Position numbers and translations under genes: made by a program
Source of the DNA: Ailurus styani
Lineage: Eukaryota; Chordata; Mammalia; Carnivora; Ailuridae
Assembly (NCBI GenBank): GCA_002007465.1
Contig: LNAC01000278.1
Location: 1,402,333 to 1,466,332 of the forward strand
DNA: 64,000 nucleotides
Reading direction: 5' to 3'
Shown here: positions 46,201-57,710 of the stretch, piece by piece
Layout of the letters: every line of letters starts with the position of its first letter
How positions within the stretch are numbered: position 1 is the stretch's first letter
Notes under the pieces: generated by a model
The model's input: only the letters and a program-made list of their open reading frames with translations
Told to the model about the DNA's origin: nothing
The model's database searches: none

Positions 46201-47965
46201 CTGATCAACCAGTAACACATTACTTACCTGCAAACCAATTACGCTTTGGCCAGCTTTTAGTTTTCCTTCATCAAAACGTCTTGTTTGTTTTTCGGCATAC
46301 TTAACTCCAATGTCAATGGTTGTATGGAATCCCTTTGTTTTGGCCTGGACAGAAATTAGCACACTAACTAAACAGGAAGGCTACAACGGAGATTCTGCCA
46401 ATGGTTTTTCACAGAAGGAACGACAAAGAAATGATACCGTCCAGAGATAAAGGCTTACATTAGGTAATACACCAACTCGGGGTGAAAAACCTACTTAAGG
46501 CTATGCAGTAACACATGTAGCTCTGAAATGTAAGTATTCTAATTAAGCTCTCTTATGAGGCAGCTGATGTCAGCAGCCCTTCCACAGAGCTAATAATTAT
46601 GGAGACAGAGGCCCCTCCTGCGCAGTCTGTATTCCCATGGGAGATAAAAGACGCACTTCATCAGCGACACGGTGGGACTCTGAAAATCAGCCATTAAAGA
46701 CATATACGTACCAGACCTGCCAGGGCCACCAGCGTAGTCTGAACCTGGGTCATGTTTCCATTCTCAAAAAGATCATTTGCTTCAAATATGTCATGTGGTT
46801 TCATGCCATAAGCCTGAATAGCTTTAATAAAGTTACCAATATTCTCCAACTGTAAAGGGAAAGAATCATATAACTTTGGGAGCTAACTACGGACATTAGA
46901 GGACATTCATGTTATCTAAGCATTCTAAGTTTTCAGGACTAGTTAGTTGTAAGATGCCAGGCAGAGAGCTACTTGGCAAGGTTTCTTGGCCAGATACCCA
47001 CTAATCACAGCTCTCTGGAAAGGGAAGGAGTGAAGAGCATTTCATAGCGGGTCACATAATGGTCTCTTTAATATTTTTATGCAGTCATGTTTTTTTCAGC
47101 TCTTTGAAGGCAAGACCATCCTTACAATGTTTTTAAGAATCCAGTGATTCTGTCAGAGCTATCCAAGGCTAAAAATTTGTCAAACGGTACATGATTACTC
47201 ACATTAATAATGTTTTAATTTTAATTTAAACATAAATTTGTGGTTACTAAATGCTGTTTTCCTTGTTATCTCAAAACACATAGTCAAATATCCAGTTTTA
47301 ATCACACCCATTCATGAACTAAGACTGCTTAATACGGTGTTCTACAGTCAAGCATTAGCAGTTATGTTAAACTCCTTGCTTTTCCCCCTCATTTGTCCTT
47401 GTGGTATAAGCTGTGTTCAATCCTGAGAGTAGACATGTAAGAAAATGTAAGAAAACTCCTAAGCTAAGCATCTAATCAGCACAGAACTAAGTCTAAGTAA
47501 TTATGAAAGCAAGGTAAAAAAAAATATAGCCATGTCTACGAATTTCTGCTAAAATGTCCATTTTAAAACGAATCAAGTCTTTGTCGCATACAGAGTAACT
47601 GGAGGTTATTACCTGAGGCCAGTTTAAGGAAGACTCATTAACCTTCTTCACTGAGCCTGGCTGTAGCTTGTTTATGAGCCTGAAAGGAAAAGTGCAGGTG
47701 ACGTTCATTGTTCACACAAAAACAAGGACTGGCATGGAAAGCTGGTTCCTTTCACAGGAATCAGTAAAAACCTTTGCAAAAACGTCAAGGTCTGGCACCC
47801 TGGAGCAGGAAGGACCGGAAGGACAGAAATGGGCACAACTTACTCGCACAGGATGATGCCATCTTTTAAGCCCAGCTGAAAGTTGGTGCCAATGCTCATG
47901 CCTGTCACCTCTTCTATCCAGTTTCGAAGGTCTTCTTCTGCCTGATGATCATACTTGGAAGCGAT
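42947..47965 (-). CDS. CNN3: CNN3, calponin 3 (acidic calponin): coding exons 2-7
   Basis: Six minus-strand exons, 47844-47965, 47613-47679, 46712-46849, 46228-46344, 44574-44720 and 42947-43288, join in frame into all of calponin 3 except its short N-terminus. In order: a calponin-homology domain (exons 2-4; signatures [33 protein letters not shown]), a linker ([18 protein letters not shown]), three calponin CLIK repeats (each with a LQMGTNKxASQ core) and the long acidic Asp/Glu/Tyr tail ending DQGIDY that is diagnostic of calponin 3 among paralogues. The protein binds F-actin and restrains actomyosin and cytoskeletal remodelling in non-muscle cells. No break is seen. Exon 1 (start codon and about 19 residues) is not in the window. 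Confidence 0.97.
43289..44573. other. CNN3: CNN3 intron 6
   Basis: No SINE or LINE recognised; only faint MIR-like text around 43.56-43.66 kb. Confidence 0.7.
44574..44720 (-). CDS. CNN3: CNN3 exon 6 (first and second CLIK repeats)
   Basis: 49 codons, phase 0 at both ends; acceptor CTTAAAAG just above 44720, donor GTAAGC at 44573-44568. It starts [12 protein letters not shown] and ends [11 protein letters not shown], so it splits the repeat units exactly as expected for calponin genes. Confidence 0.97.
44721..46227. other. CNN3: CNN3 intron 5
   Basis: No mobile element or further exon recognised. A short CAA-rich stretch lies at about 45800-45830. Confidence 0.7.
46228..46344 (-). CDS. CNN3: CNN3 exon 5 (linker and first CLIK repeat start)
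   Basis: 39 codons, phase 0. Acceptor TCCAG precedes [20 protein letters not shown]; it ends GQSVIGLQ before donor GTAAGT at 46227-46222. This linker overlaps the second actin-binding region described for calponins. Confidence 0.97.
46712..46849 (-). CDS. CNN3: CNN3 exon 4 (C-terminal half of CH domain)
   Basis: 46 codons, phase 0. It begins [11 protein letters not shown] and ends TLVALAGL, with [16 protein letters not shown] typical of calponin CH domains. Donor GTACGT at 46711-46706, acceptor TTTACAG. Confidence 0.97.
46850..47612. other. CNN3: CNN3 intron 3
   Basis: No mobile element recognised. CNN3 introns 2-6 are strikingly free of SINEs compared with the flanking introns. Confidence 0.7.
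47613..47679 (-). CDS. CNN3: CNN3 exon 3 (CH domain)
   Basis: 67 bases. The first base completes the glutamate codon split with exon 2, then [12 protein letters not shown] to LNWPQ. Acceptor TTTCAG, donor GTAATA at 47612-47607. Confidence 0.97.
47844..47965 (-). CDS. CNN3: CNN3 exon 2 (start of CH domain)
   Basis: 122 bases: 40 codons from [20 protein letters not shown] to KDGIILC plus two bases (GA) of a split Glu codon. Acceptor TTTCAG precedes it, donor GTAAGT follows at 47843-47838. It follows the short first exon, which lies outside the window. Confidence 0.97.
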
Positions 47966-49510
47966 CTGAAATACAAGCCAGCCAACTTTGGAAGAATATT
48001 CACTAAAGCATCAAAAACTGCTGACTTCAACTTCTCTTTTATTGTCCATTAAGACCACAACCGTGACATGCAGTAAATTACACTCATTGGAGTTCATTGG
48101 CAAATCTAACCAACTATTACAGCTCCAGTAACTAATAAAAAATTTGGGGGTAAGGCGGTTGTTACACAAAATGTGACTAGTACATGGATAGAAACTGGGA
48201 TAGAGAAGGAGAAACAACAGATCAAGAGAAGACAGATTTCCAGCTCATGACACACAGGAAGTGGCAAGAATTAATAGCATATTACAATAGGGCACCAGCC
48301 ATATTAAATTTTAAAGATTAAGTCATTACCACATCCCCTCCCCCACAAAAAGAGGGCAGTAGAATTCTGAAACGTGCAACTATTTTTACACAGTATCTTA
48401 ACTGGCCAAGACCTTCCAGTCCAATATTGTTGCTTCCTGCAAAGTTCTGGGGTTTCTATGCCCCAGTTTAGCCAATTGCATGCCCTGTGCACGTACGCAC
48501 ACACACGCACGCCCTACTTGCACTAACTACTGTCCTTGCGGTAGAGTGTCGGAGGTCTATGTAGTCTCTATCCTACAGACTCGGCCCAGAAGTCACTTCT
48601 AGACCTGAGGACTTGGCACTGTGCCTGAAATCCAACCATTTAATAAAACTAAAAGAAAACTCTTTACTTATGGAATTCTATGATAAAAGCAACTTGGCAA
48701 CACATATACTACACTATCATACATGCTAAAACCTACTAGACGTAGATTTTCGAAGATCTCTTCTTACTCAGACCAGAAACCTCAATTAAAAAAAATAAAA
48801 TTTGCCCAAAATATTGTTAAAAATCACATGCTCAAGTTCTCAAGCTAGTCCTTGTCCTAGGAATATTAAAGAGGCTGGGAAGCCAATTAAGGAGAAGAAC
48901 ACAGCTGGAAAGAAGAGATTAGGTGTCCCTTTCCTTCTCATTACACAGGTGAAAAGGCCACAGAGATGCAGACAACCCCCAGGGGGATGGAGACCATGAC
49001 ACACTTGTAACCAACTATTTCCATCCATGGACATGGGAATGAACACAGAAACATCTGCGTCCATAAAACATGATTAGTCTGAAATAAATAGTCTGATGAC
49101 ATTTTTGTTACGGAGAGGGCTTTCAAGTTCTAGCTCGACAGAGGAACCCTCCTCTGGACCCTCACCACCAAGAGGTGTGGGCGGGGTTTCTGCTCCACCC
49201 CCGCAGAGGGCAGATGATTCCACTCATCACTGTGTCCTTTAGCTACACAACAGTCCTCAATGGGCATTTTCCTCCCACTATGGCTCTGGCAGAATAATGG
49301 ATAATTTAATTGATGCTGTAGGTTTACTTAGCCAGAATTAGAAATGGAAATTCAATGAGTTTACATTTAAATAAGTCAGATAACTAACCCTGCACAATGT
49401 ATCCAGGATCAAATTTTGGCCTGGAGGTTAGTTTATAAAAGACAGGTCAGGCATAATAAAGCTAGTGCACAATGTGTGTTCATCACCTGCCCTCTAGAAT
49501 CTCCATCTCC

Positions 49511-49546
<36 letters not shown>

Positions 49547-50061
49547 TTATTCTGATTTCCCCCCAGGCTGGGTTACATGAGCATCTGGATGTGGGAACAG
49601 GAAAAAAGGAGGTTAGTGATGCTGGAAGGTGTTGCCAAAGGGACACTCACTCCTGGTAAGTGGCAGCAAGGAGCCATCACTGCTATACCTCAGAAACACA
49701 TTCTCAGACAATGAATGTATCTCCCCCAACATATCGGACATACCTAGCTACATAATGGCAGAATAAGTAACTTGGTAGAAAACAGAATAAGTAACTTGGT
49801 AGAAAATATTTTAAGACTTGACTATATTTTCACACTGGATTCTTGTACTAAGTGACGAGAACAAAAACTATAAATGTGGGCGGTAGGGAGGGGTTGCAGT
49901 ATGGATGGAAAGGGAAAGGCAAAGGAAACCACGTACTCCTTAAGCATTAGCTGTGGAAAGCAATCTGGAATTGAGTATTTTTCAAAAGCAAAGTACTGTC
50001 AGTTAGGAGTTGCATTTCAATGAACCTAAAGACAAACAGGGTATGCTAGGGTAGGAGGGGT
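47966..50061. other. CNN3: CNN3 intron 1, 3' part
   Basis: Intronic sequence upstream of exon 2. It contains a (CA)n array at 49513 and no recognised SINE, LINE or exon. A direct duplication of 'gcagaataagtaacttggtagaaaa' type text occurs at 49755-49805. Confidence 0.6.
49513..49544 (+). repeat. (CA)n microsatellite
   Basis: 16 CA units. Confidence 0.96.
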
Positions 50062-50442
50062 TCAACCCTGACTCTGCGCTGGCTCCCGTCATCTTTCTGT
50101 GGGCCACAGCTCCTAGTTAATCCATCTAACCAAATTCTGATCCATTTCTTGTCTACACAACAAGAAGGCTGAATTCAATGAGTACACTGGGTCTCTTCCC
50201 ATTCTAAGTTCTCTAAACTGGTCAACCAACAAACATCATAAGAAAATTCGTTCTCTTTATTTTTTCAAATGTAGAAATGGAAATTATGTTGGAAGGGTTT
50301 GGGGTGTTTTGGGGGAGAGGAGACCAGATGAGACCAATTATTATAGAAAAAATAATAAAAGCATATTTAGGTTTCATGTATTCAAATGCATCTGACAGAG
50401 TCAGTGTTGTGCCCCGAACCACAGAGTGATTATACATCTAAC
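50062..50442. repeat. Arm 1 of a long inverted duplication
   Basis: This segment recurs in reverse complement at 52159-52577. In the gap-free core (50101-50340 against 52299-52538) I count 15 mismatches in 240. Arm 1 looks like the source, because its surroundings are continuous intron with MIR-like text at its left edge. Confidence 0.85.
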
Positions 50443-50514
50443 TTTAAATTTCCTAGTAGAAGAGTCAGAGAGAAATTTATCTTTGTTAACTTTTCTCCTC
50501 AAGGGAGTGATGAG

Positions 50515-50595
50515 AGAACAAGGACTGGAATCAGTTGGACCTTGGGTTCAAACCCTGACTCTACCACTGACCGGTTGCCAGACGGCGCTCTGGCC
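50515..50595 (+). mobile_element. MIR fragment
   Basis: 'aaggactggaatcagttggaccttgggttcaaaccctgactctaccactgacc' is a clear MIR core match. Confidence 0.8.
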
Positions 50596-51762
50596 AGCCG
50601 ACCCTGTCTCTGGCCTTTGTTAATGGAGTAGCACATGCACAGAAAAAATTCCTAAGCACATACATGCAAACCTCAAGCCCCCAAGTAGTAAACTAAAAAT
50701 GAAGAGGAGGTATGCATTTTGTAACTGCTGGTTCTGGCATAGAGTCTTCCTTTATGTGAAGGGGCAACAAGGATTTTTCTATATATAATAATAATAAATA
50801 ATAATAAATGGTACAGAAGTATGTTGAGTGCATCTTCAATGGGGGTAATACTGCTCCACCAAAGGGGTGAAAATGGGTTCTTGTGGTGGGCTGTGAAAAC
50901 CCCCATAGATGTTACAGTCATCTGTGAGCCTCCCCAACAAACTATTCCTTGGTACTAAATTTGGTGGGAACCAGGAGGCAATTAGGAAAAACTTCTACAG
51001 CCTTTCTTTGGGCATGCGATGATGGAAACAAGGTTCAGAAGCACTGAAAGGGTGAAAATGTGTAAGTCTCTCTTCACCTTCCCAATCCCCCAACCCTACT
51101 CGTTTCCCCCACCGTTTACTCTCCCCCTGCACCCCTCCCCCGCCATCCGACTCCTTTCCCAGAGATAAGCACCTGTCTTCTGCCACTTCTCCCACGGGCA
51201 CACAGACATTAGGGTGAATCAAGTATAAAATAGCACAGACTGCCCTCACAGGCACAAGCCCTCAGGGCTCACACTTTGTAACAGTGAAGGGAGCCGGCAG
51301 ATCAGAGAAGGGCCTGCTGGTTGCCAACAGCCGTCCCTCCCAGGCACTGAGGTCCGAGAAGTTCCCCCACCAGCATCCCGAAAAGGGGATACTGGGCAGT
51401 GGGGGACACCGAGCTTCAGAAACATCTCAACAAGAGATCCCAAAGTACAATTTAGTGAAAAGGTGGGGATGCACCCTGCGTGAGGGACAGTGATTATACA
51501 GATACATACAAGAACTGTCTGCGGGCCTGACTTAGCCCAGAGATCGTCTAGAATCTACCAAAGAATGAAGACATGTCTTTGCGTATACTCCTCACAATGT
51601 ATTCTCACCACAGTGCCCGGTAAAACCTGGAAGCAGACAATTCCAGATCACTAGGCTCCCTGTTGCACACCACCAAGATAATCCAGCATTATCCCAAACC
51701 CTCTAAGTACAATCATACTCAATCCCCTCTCTTTCAAGTGTTCCTGTGTCATGGACTTTTTA

Positions 51763-52037
51763 AATTTTTTTAAGATTTTATTTACTTATTTGAGAAAGAG
51801 GGAGCACGAGTGGAAGGAGGGGCAGAGGGAGAGAGACAAGCAAACTACCCACCCAACGGGGAGCCCACCCCGAGGCCCAGTCGACGCACATGCATGTAAG
51901 CAGAGGGAAGGAAAGGGGCAAGCAGACTCCACACTGAGCTCAGAGCTGGACACGGGGTCAATCCCACAACCCTGAGATCATGACCTGAGCCGAAATCAAA
52001 AGTCAGAAGCCCAACGACTAAGCCACCCAGGCTCCCC
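51763..52037 (-). mobile_element. CAN-SINE with internal expansion
   Basis: T-run with AAGATTTTATTTACTTATTT, then an unusually long body (about 275 bases) in which the AG-rich segment appears twice, ending 'ctaagccacccaggctcccc'. Possibly a SINE with an internal duplication. Confidence 0.88.
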
Positions 52038-52129
52038 AACAAATACCTATTAATAAGGTGTGTTAAGACATGTGCAAAATACTAACAACAACAATGACAA
52101 CATAGGGTATTTAAAATAAAGAATAGAGG

Positions 52130-52158
52130 GGAGCCTGGTTGGCTCAGTTGATGAGGTT
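52130..52158 (+). mobile_element. CAN-SINE, left fragment (split)
   Basis: AGGGGAGCCTGGTTGGCTCAG and following bases form the SINE head, cut off at 52158 by arm 2 of the inverted duplication. Confidence 0.8.
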
Positions 52159-52577
52159 GTTAGATGTATAATCAACTCTGTGGTTTGGGGCACAATACTG
52201 ACTATCGGATGCATGTGAATACATGAAACATAAATATGCTTTTTTTATTATTTGTTATTATTTTTAAAATTTTATTATTTTTTGTTGTTGTTGAATAATA
52301 ATTGGTCTCATTTAGTCTCCTCTCCCTCAAAACACCCCAAGCCCTTCCAACATAACTTCCATTTCTACGTTTGAAAAAATAAAGAGAACGAATTTCCTTA
52401 TGATGTTTGTTGGTTGACCAGTTTAGAGCACTTAGAATGGGAAGAGACCCAGTGTACTCACTGAATTCAGCCTTCTTGTTGTGTAGACAAGAAATGGATC
52501 AAACATTAGTTAGATGGATTAACTAGGAACTGTAGCCCACAGAAAGACGGCTGGAGCCAGCTCAGAGCAAAGGTCGA
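52159..52577. repeat. Arm 2 of the inverted duplication, inserted in a SINE
   Basis: Reverse-complement copy of 50062-50442. It starts sharply at GTTAGATGTATAATCA (52159 pairs with 50442) and fades near 52577. It carries a TTATT/TTG-rich insertion of about 40 bases (about 52252-52292) missing from arm 1. It lies between the head and the rest of a short CAN-SINE, so the SINE was there first. Confidence 0.85.
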
Positions 52578-52584
52578 AATTGAT

Positions 52585-52648
52585 CAAAATTGACCTCAGG
52601 GTTGTGGGTTCGAGCCCCATGTAGGATGTGGAGATGATTTTAAATAAC
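52585..52648 (+). mobile_element. CAN-SINE, right fragment (split)
   Basis: 'tgacctcagggttgtgggttcgagccccatgtagg' and 'tgtggagatgattttaaataac' continue the short SINE begun at 52130. Confidence 0.8.
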
Positions 52649-53534
52649 ATAAAATACAGAACAGAACCCACTGGGATGACCACGGTCCTAATATAAGGAC
52701 CAAATGGATTTCCATCTGAAATACCATGATGCCTCTTCCCTTCTTTATTAACTGACAATCTTGATACCTCATGCAAGACAATGAACAGGCTTTAACATTT
52801 TCTTACCTACCTTAACCACCCCCGCCAATACACACACCTTTGCAAATTTTTTAAGTATTCGTTCACATTATAGATACCACAAACGAGATCACAGGCCTTG
52901 AAGTCAAACTTTAAAAACTTCCCAAAACTGTGTTCCCAATTCCAGTGTGACCTAAATAAGTAACCTAACCCTGATGACCGCATTTCTCACAGGTGGTCTT
53001 CGCTCCAGGACCACTGTGAGCGCAAAGGCTACTCCGCAGGTGAAGGAAGGGCGTATCTCCATGCCCAACACACCTGAGTTAATGCTCTCTTTTTATGTGG
53101 GCTTGAGTGCAGAGGTACAAAGCTTTCTATTACCCAAACCCCACCACAAGCTGTTCACTTTATTGTCTATAGTTCAGAAAGTTCTACTGGGGCTCATCTG
53201 GGATACTGCCCATTACCACTCACTTCAAAGCTCACTCCTGCCTGTCTTTGCATCCCAGATTCTCATTCTTTTTCAGATTACTGCTGATGGAAAGGATGAA
53301 GTAACTACTTTTTTAAAAGCAGGAATTCTTTCTTCTGGGGATAGAGGTGGGAATTCTAGAGAAAATTCATTTACATTTGGGATAAGGTAGACTGCATGTC
53401 TTCCTCAAGGTCACTACAGAATCTGAGACCCTGTGGTGTGAACTGTGCTACAGATCTGATGGGGAATGCTTATATATTTCGGAGCTATGGAAAACCATAT
53501 TTGCCTCAGGTAAACAGGAAGGACACCTAAGAGC
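52649..53534. other. CNN3 intron 1 segment, nothing recognised
   Basis: No element or exon recognised. An open frame of 138 codons at 52974-53390 has no recognisable domain. Confidence 0.5.
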
Positions 53535-53544
53535 TTTTTTCCCT

Positions 53545-54120
53545 CAACTGAAACTCTGGGAACTCAAAGTTAACATCCTTGCTGGTGAGCTTCTTAAAGA
53601 AACCAGAGAAAGTTTCAGCCTTGTGCCCCATGTTACTCTGCTGTGCTTTATCCAAATGAACCTTGGGGAGCAGACAGCCATTCAGCTTCACATGGATCCT
53701 CTCGCCTATAATTTTGCTTGGAAAACCCAGTCCTCCAAGATTGCATCATGCACAGCTATCAAAGTATGGATCCTGGGACGGCTTTTACTCATTTTTTGTA
53801 TGGCTTTTTTCAAGTTGGCTGAGGCAGAATTCTCTTCTGAGCAATAAAGACAACATGCTTCCCAGTGAACTTTTTCTCCAATTCACAGATTAGCTGGACT
53901 TGGATTTTCTGGAAAGATTTCAGTTGAGGAATGGGAACAAAGATGATAAGAACCTTCCAACCACCGCCAACTTCAATTTCCTTGGCTGCTGTTACATTCA
54001 GCTCCTTTAGCTGAGCTCTGAGGTCCGAGTGCCTCTCAGCTCAAGGAGGGCCCGGGAGAGGTCGGACTCATCCAGCTTCTTGCCATTGTGCCTCGTGATC
54101 TTCATGCTGGAACTGAACGT
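53545..54120 (-). pseudogene. RPS7: RPS7 processed pseudogene
   Basis: On the minus strand a 40S ribosomal protein S7 coding sequence runs without introns over about 576 bases (the intact gene has 585 coding bases). Recognisable blocks include [35 protein letters not shown] and [19 protein letters not shown]. The start codon has become ACG (54120-54118), several frameshifts and a stop after ILPQPT interrupt it, and the stop codon is lost (…FQL then AGG). A short A-run follows at 53534-53540. A LINE-1-mediated retrocopy, not functional as an S7 gene. It lies antisense to the plus strand, in sense with CNN3 transcription. Confidence 0.93.
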
Positions 54121-54493
54121 GGCCTTCTCCTCGGCAAGACCACTGGCCTAGGAAGAGCCTCCAAGCATTTTCAAATTGGGTCCTTTTCTCAGAGGGACAG
54201 CTGGACCTTCAGATCAACGTATCAGCATATGGCACCTGAACAATTTTTTCTCTCCAAATATGTATACTCAAATAAATATGAAGACATTATGATTCAATGT
54301 GCCAATACTATGAAACTGACAAAGCTTTTGAAATAACCTAAGAGGAGTTGGGCCAGTGCCTAAAGCAAACAGTGTAACTAATAAATGACTAAGAAAATGC
54401 ACAAAAAAACAGGATGTCAATTTTGTCTTCTCTATCTAGAAACTGACCTTCAGACTACACTAGAATATACATAGTTCAAAGTTGGACTTTGAA

Positions 54494-55548
54494 CCCAAAA
54501 AACAAATAATCCCATAAAAAATGGACAGAAGACATGAATAGACATTTCTCCAAAGAAGACATACAGATGGCCAACAGACACATGACAAGATGCTCAACAT
54601 CGGTCATCATCAGCGAAATGCTAATTAAAGTTACAGTGAGAGACCACCTCACACCGGTCAGAATGGCAAAAATCAAAAACAAAAGAAACAAGAAGTGTTG
54701 GGTGAGGATGTGGAGAAAAAGGAACCTCTTTGCACCGTTGGCGGGAATGCAAACCGGTACAGCCGCTGTGGAAACCAGTATGGAGGTTCCTCAAAAGTTA
54801 CAAACAGAGCTACCCTATGTAATTGCACCACTGAATATTTACCTGAAAAATACAAAAACACTAATTCAAAGAGACACATGCACCTCCATGTGTATAGCAG
54901 CATTATTTACCATAGACAAATAATGGAAGCAGCCCAAGTATATACCCATAGATGGGCAGATAAAGAAGGGGTTGGGGCGCCTGGGTGGCTCAGTCAGTTA
55001 AGTGTATGCCAGGACTCTGGGATCAAGTTCCACACTGGGCTCCCCCTGCTCAGTGGGGAGCCTGCTTCTCCCTCTCCCTCTGCCTGCTGCTCCCACTGCT
55101 CATGCTCTGTCAAATAAAATCTTAAAAAAAGTGGTATATATATTTATATACACACACACAGAGAGACACCCCCACATGTATGGTGGAATATTATTCAGCC
55201 ATAAAAAAGAACGAAATCTTGCCATTTGCAATGATGGAGTAGAAGGTATCATGCTATGTGAAATAAGCCAGTCAGGGAAAGACAAATACCATGTGACTTA
55301 ACTGTATGAAACAAAAATAAAAAAAAATGAGCAAAGGGGTTAAAAAAAAAAAGTGAAAGACACAATCCAAAAAAACCAGACTCTTAACTATGGAGAACAA
55401 ACTGACAGTTACCTGTGGGGTGAGGGTGGGGGGGAGGGGAGAGTTGAACACTACATACCTGAAACTAATATAACACTGTATGTTAACTAACCTGGAATTA
55501 AAATTATAAAAATAATAATAATAAGAAGACATCTAAAATAAATAAATA
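54494..55548 (+). mobile_element. 5'-truncated LINE-1 with perfect 16-bp TSD and a nested SINE
   Basis: AAAGTTGGACTTTGAA occurs at 54478-54493 and 55549-55564. The element holds the C-terminal end of ORF2 (about 54534-54923, broken), the 3' UTR ('tggagaacaaactgacagtt', 'ctgaaactaatataacactg') and an AAATAAATAAA tail. It was cut in two by the SINE at 54973. Confidence 0.94.
54973..55130 (+). mobile_element. CAN-SINE nested in the truncated LINE-1
   Basis: GGGGCGCCTGGGTGGCTCAG head, shortened body lacking part of the B-box region, AAATAAAATC tail. Confidence 0.92.
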
Positions 55549-55564
55549 AAAGTTGGACTTTGAA

Positions 55565-56370
55565 ATTTCAAATCTCAACAAGTAGGAGTAGGCCTAGAAG
55601 CTGGATTCCCAGAAGAATCCAGACTCAGAAAGAACAATGAACAAAGATGCACATATTAAACAACTTGGTGTGTGAGAAACCTTGACAAACCAAAGCAACG
55701 GGAACCTAGATGTGGGGCCCTTGCTCCCTGACCCCCACCCAAAAGGCAAGGGCCTCTCTACTACAGGTCGAAGAACCTGCTGGCATGCTAGAGTGGACTC
55801 CTGGAGAAAGGGTGTGCAGGGACCTGGGGAGGGGGCGCAGAGGGGAGGCAGTCATCTGTCACCAGGGGCCAGCAGGCCTATGGCAAGCCACATCCAACAT
55901 GCCTGTATCCTCTCCTTGGGGGTAGCACAGGCTTCAGTCCTCTTGTACCCCTAGAGCGCATGCCTGGTGCATCTGACCCACGGTGGGTACTCAATAGATG
56001 ATTTTTCATCCACTGACAGTAGGACCTAACTAGAAAACTGCTACAGATCTGAAGATCTATCTTGTTTCGGAAAGGCATCTGCATTTGAATGCTGCTGGTT
56101 TTTATAGGCGCAGCATCTCCTTGATCTACTGATCTAGTAATCTTAGATGGATCACTAGGGACATATTTGTTTTACTTTCTCATAAAAGTCCCTATGTCTA
56201 CGGCACTCCTTATGTCCAGCTCAGTAACTCTAGAAGTAGGGCCTGCTCAGAAGCAACAACTGTGCCCACTGTACTGATCTACGTCAAGGCAGGAGGGGCT
56301 CCCGGGGTTATGGACCTGGAGGCCTAGATTTAGATCTGTCCTCTTCTGGATTTTTATATACATATATATA
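55565..56370. other. CNN3 intron 1 segment, nothing recognised
   Basis: Single-copy-looking intron. Open frames around 55.68-55.95 kb have no recognisable domain. Confidence 0.5.
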
Positions 56371-56373
56371 GGG

Positions 56374-56565
56374 AGAGATCTTTTTAAAGATTTATTTGTT
56401 TGAGAGAGAGAACACAAGCAAGAGGTGGAGAGGGAGAGAGAATCTCAAGCAGACTCCACGCTGAGTGCAGAGCCCAACGCAGGGCTCGATCTCACAACCC
56501 TGAGATCAGGACCTGAGCCGAAAACAGGGTTGGATGCTCAACAGACTGCACTACCCAGGCGCCCA
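56374..56565 (-). mobile_element. CAN-SINE
   Basis: 'ttaaagatttatttgtttgagag' to 'gactgcactacccaggcgccc'; reverse orientation. Confidence 0.92.
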
Positions 56566-57363
56566 AGACTCTTCAATTTTGGTAACGAACAACTGGCAAC
56601 CTGGAAACTGCTGGACGTACTTAGTAAACATATGGAAAATTAAACTGAGAATAGTTCAAAAGAAACAAAGTTCAGATTCAGGAAATCATAGCTTAATAAA
56701 TTATTCCAGATACATATAAAATCCTGCATCAAGTTCTAGAACTAACTCGTCGTGCAAGCTCAATAAGCTAAACAACTCTGTCTAAAAAAGCTAAGGCTGT
56801 CTTCGTCTGCAGAGGTACCCAATTCTTTATAAAATACTAGTGCTTATCTTAGGTGCTTGATAACAACAGCTCTATGAGGTAACCAAGGAGAGGATTATTT
56901 ACATACAACAGGTGTGAGAAGAGTATGTGAACTAGAAAATCTTACACAATCATTGCCGTCCTGACTTTATAAAGAGGGAAAACCAACTTGCCAAAGCAAG
57001 GATTAGACACCTTTGACATGAAGGTGCCTTATCTACCTCATCGCAGTGATGGAAGCAGGAGGAGTCAGTGGTCTGGAGTCAAACAAAGGAGTCAGTTATA
57101 GTCCTGCTGGACCCTAGTGGGCTCAACCACATCCGTGGCTTGACTGTGATCAGTTCTGGGTGCTGCCCTCTAAGAGGGGCCACTGCCAGACCGACGGCAG
57201 TTTCTAGAAGAGGCAAACTGAATGGAGAATGGAGGAGAAAAATCATCCACAGCCCCTAAGGAGAGACTGGCTAGCCAGGAGTGGCTATATATAACCTAGA
57301 AGGGGCTATGGGGACAACAGAAGAAACAGGCTAGCACCATCTAAACTTTTAGATGAAAATCAT
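56566..57363. other. CNN3 intron 1 segment, nothing recognised
   Basis: No element or exon recognised. Confidence 0.5.
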
Positions 57364-57572
57364 GGGTGCCTGGGTGGCTCAGTGGGTTAAAGCCGCTGCC
57401 TTCGGCTCAGGTCATGATCCCAGGGTCCTGGGATCGAGGCCCGCATCGGGCTCTCTGCTCAGCAGGGAGCCTGCTTCCTCCTCTCTCCTCTCTCTCTCCT
57501 GCCTTTCTGCCTACTTGTAATCTCTCTCTCTGTGTCAAATGAATAAATAAAATCTTAAAAAAAAAAAGAAAA
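57364..57572 (+). mobile_element. Young CAN-SINE (mustelid-like type)
   Basis: GGGTGCCTGGGTGGCTCAG head, 'gttaaagccgctgccttcggctc', 'gggatcgaggcccgcatcgg', 'ctctctgctcagcaggg' and 'ctgcctacttgtaatctc', AATAAATAAAATC tail. Nearly identical to the SINE at 58793. GAAAATCAT flanks both ends. Confidence 0.95.
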
Positions 57573-57584
57573 GAAAATCATATA

Positions 57585-57710
57585 GGGGTGCCCAGCTGGC
57601 TCAGTCACTGGAGCATGCAACACTTGATCTTGGGATTGTGAGTTCAAGCCCCAACTCTGGGTGTGAAGATTACTTAAAAATAAAAATCTTAAAAAAAAAA
57701 AAAAAAAAAG
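57585..57710 (+). mobile_element. Short CAN-SINE with long A-tail
   Basis: GGGGTGCCCAGCTGGCTCAG to 'gggtgtgaagattacttaaaaataaa' and an A19 tail. Confidence 0.9.
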
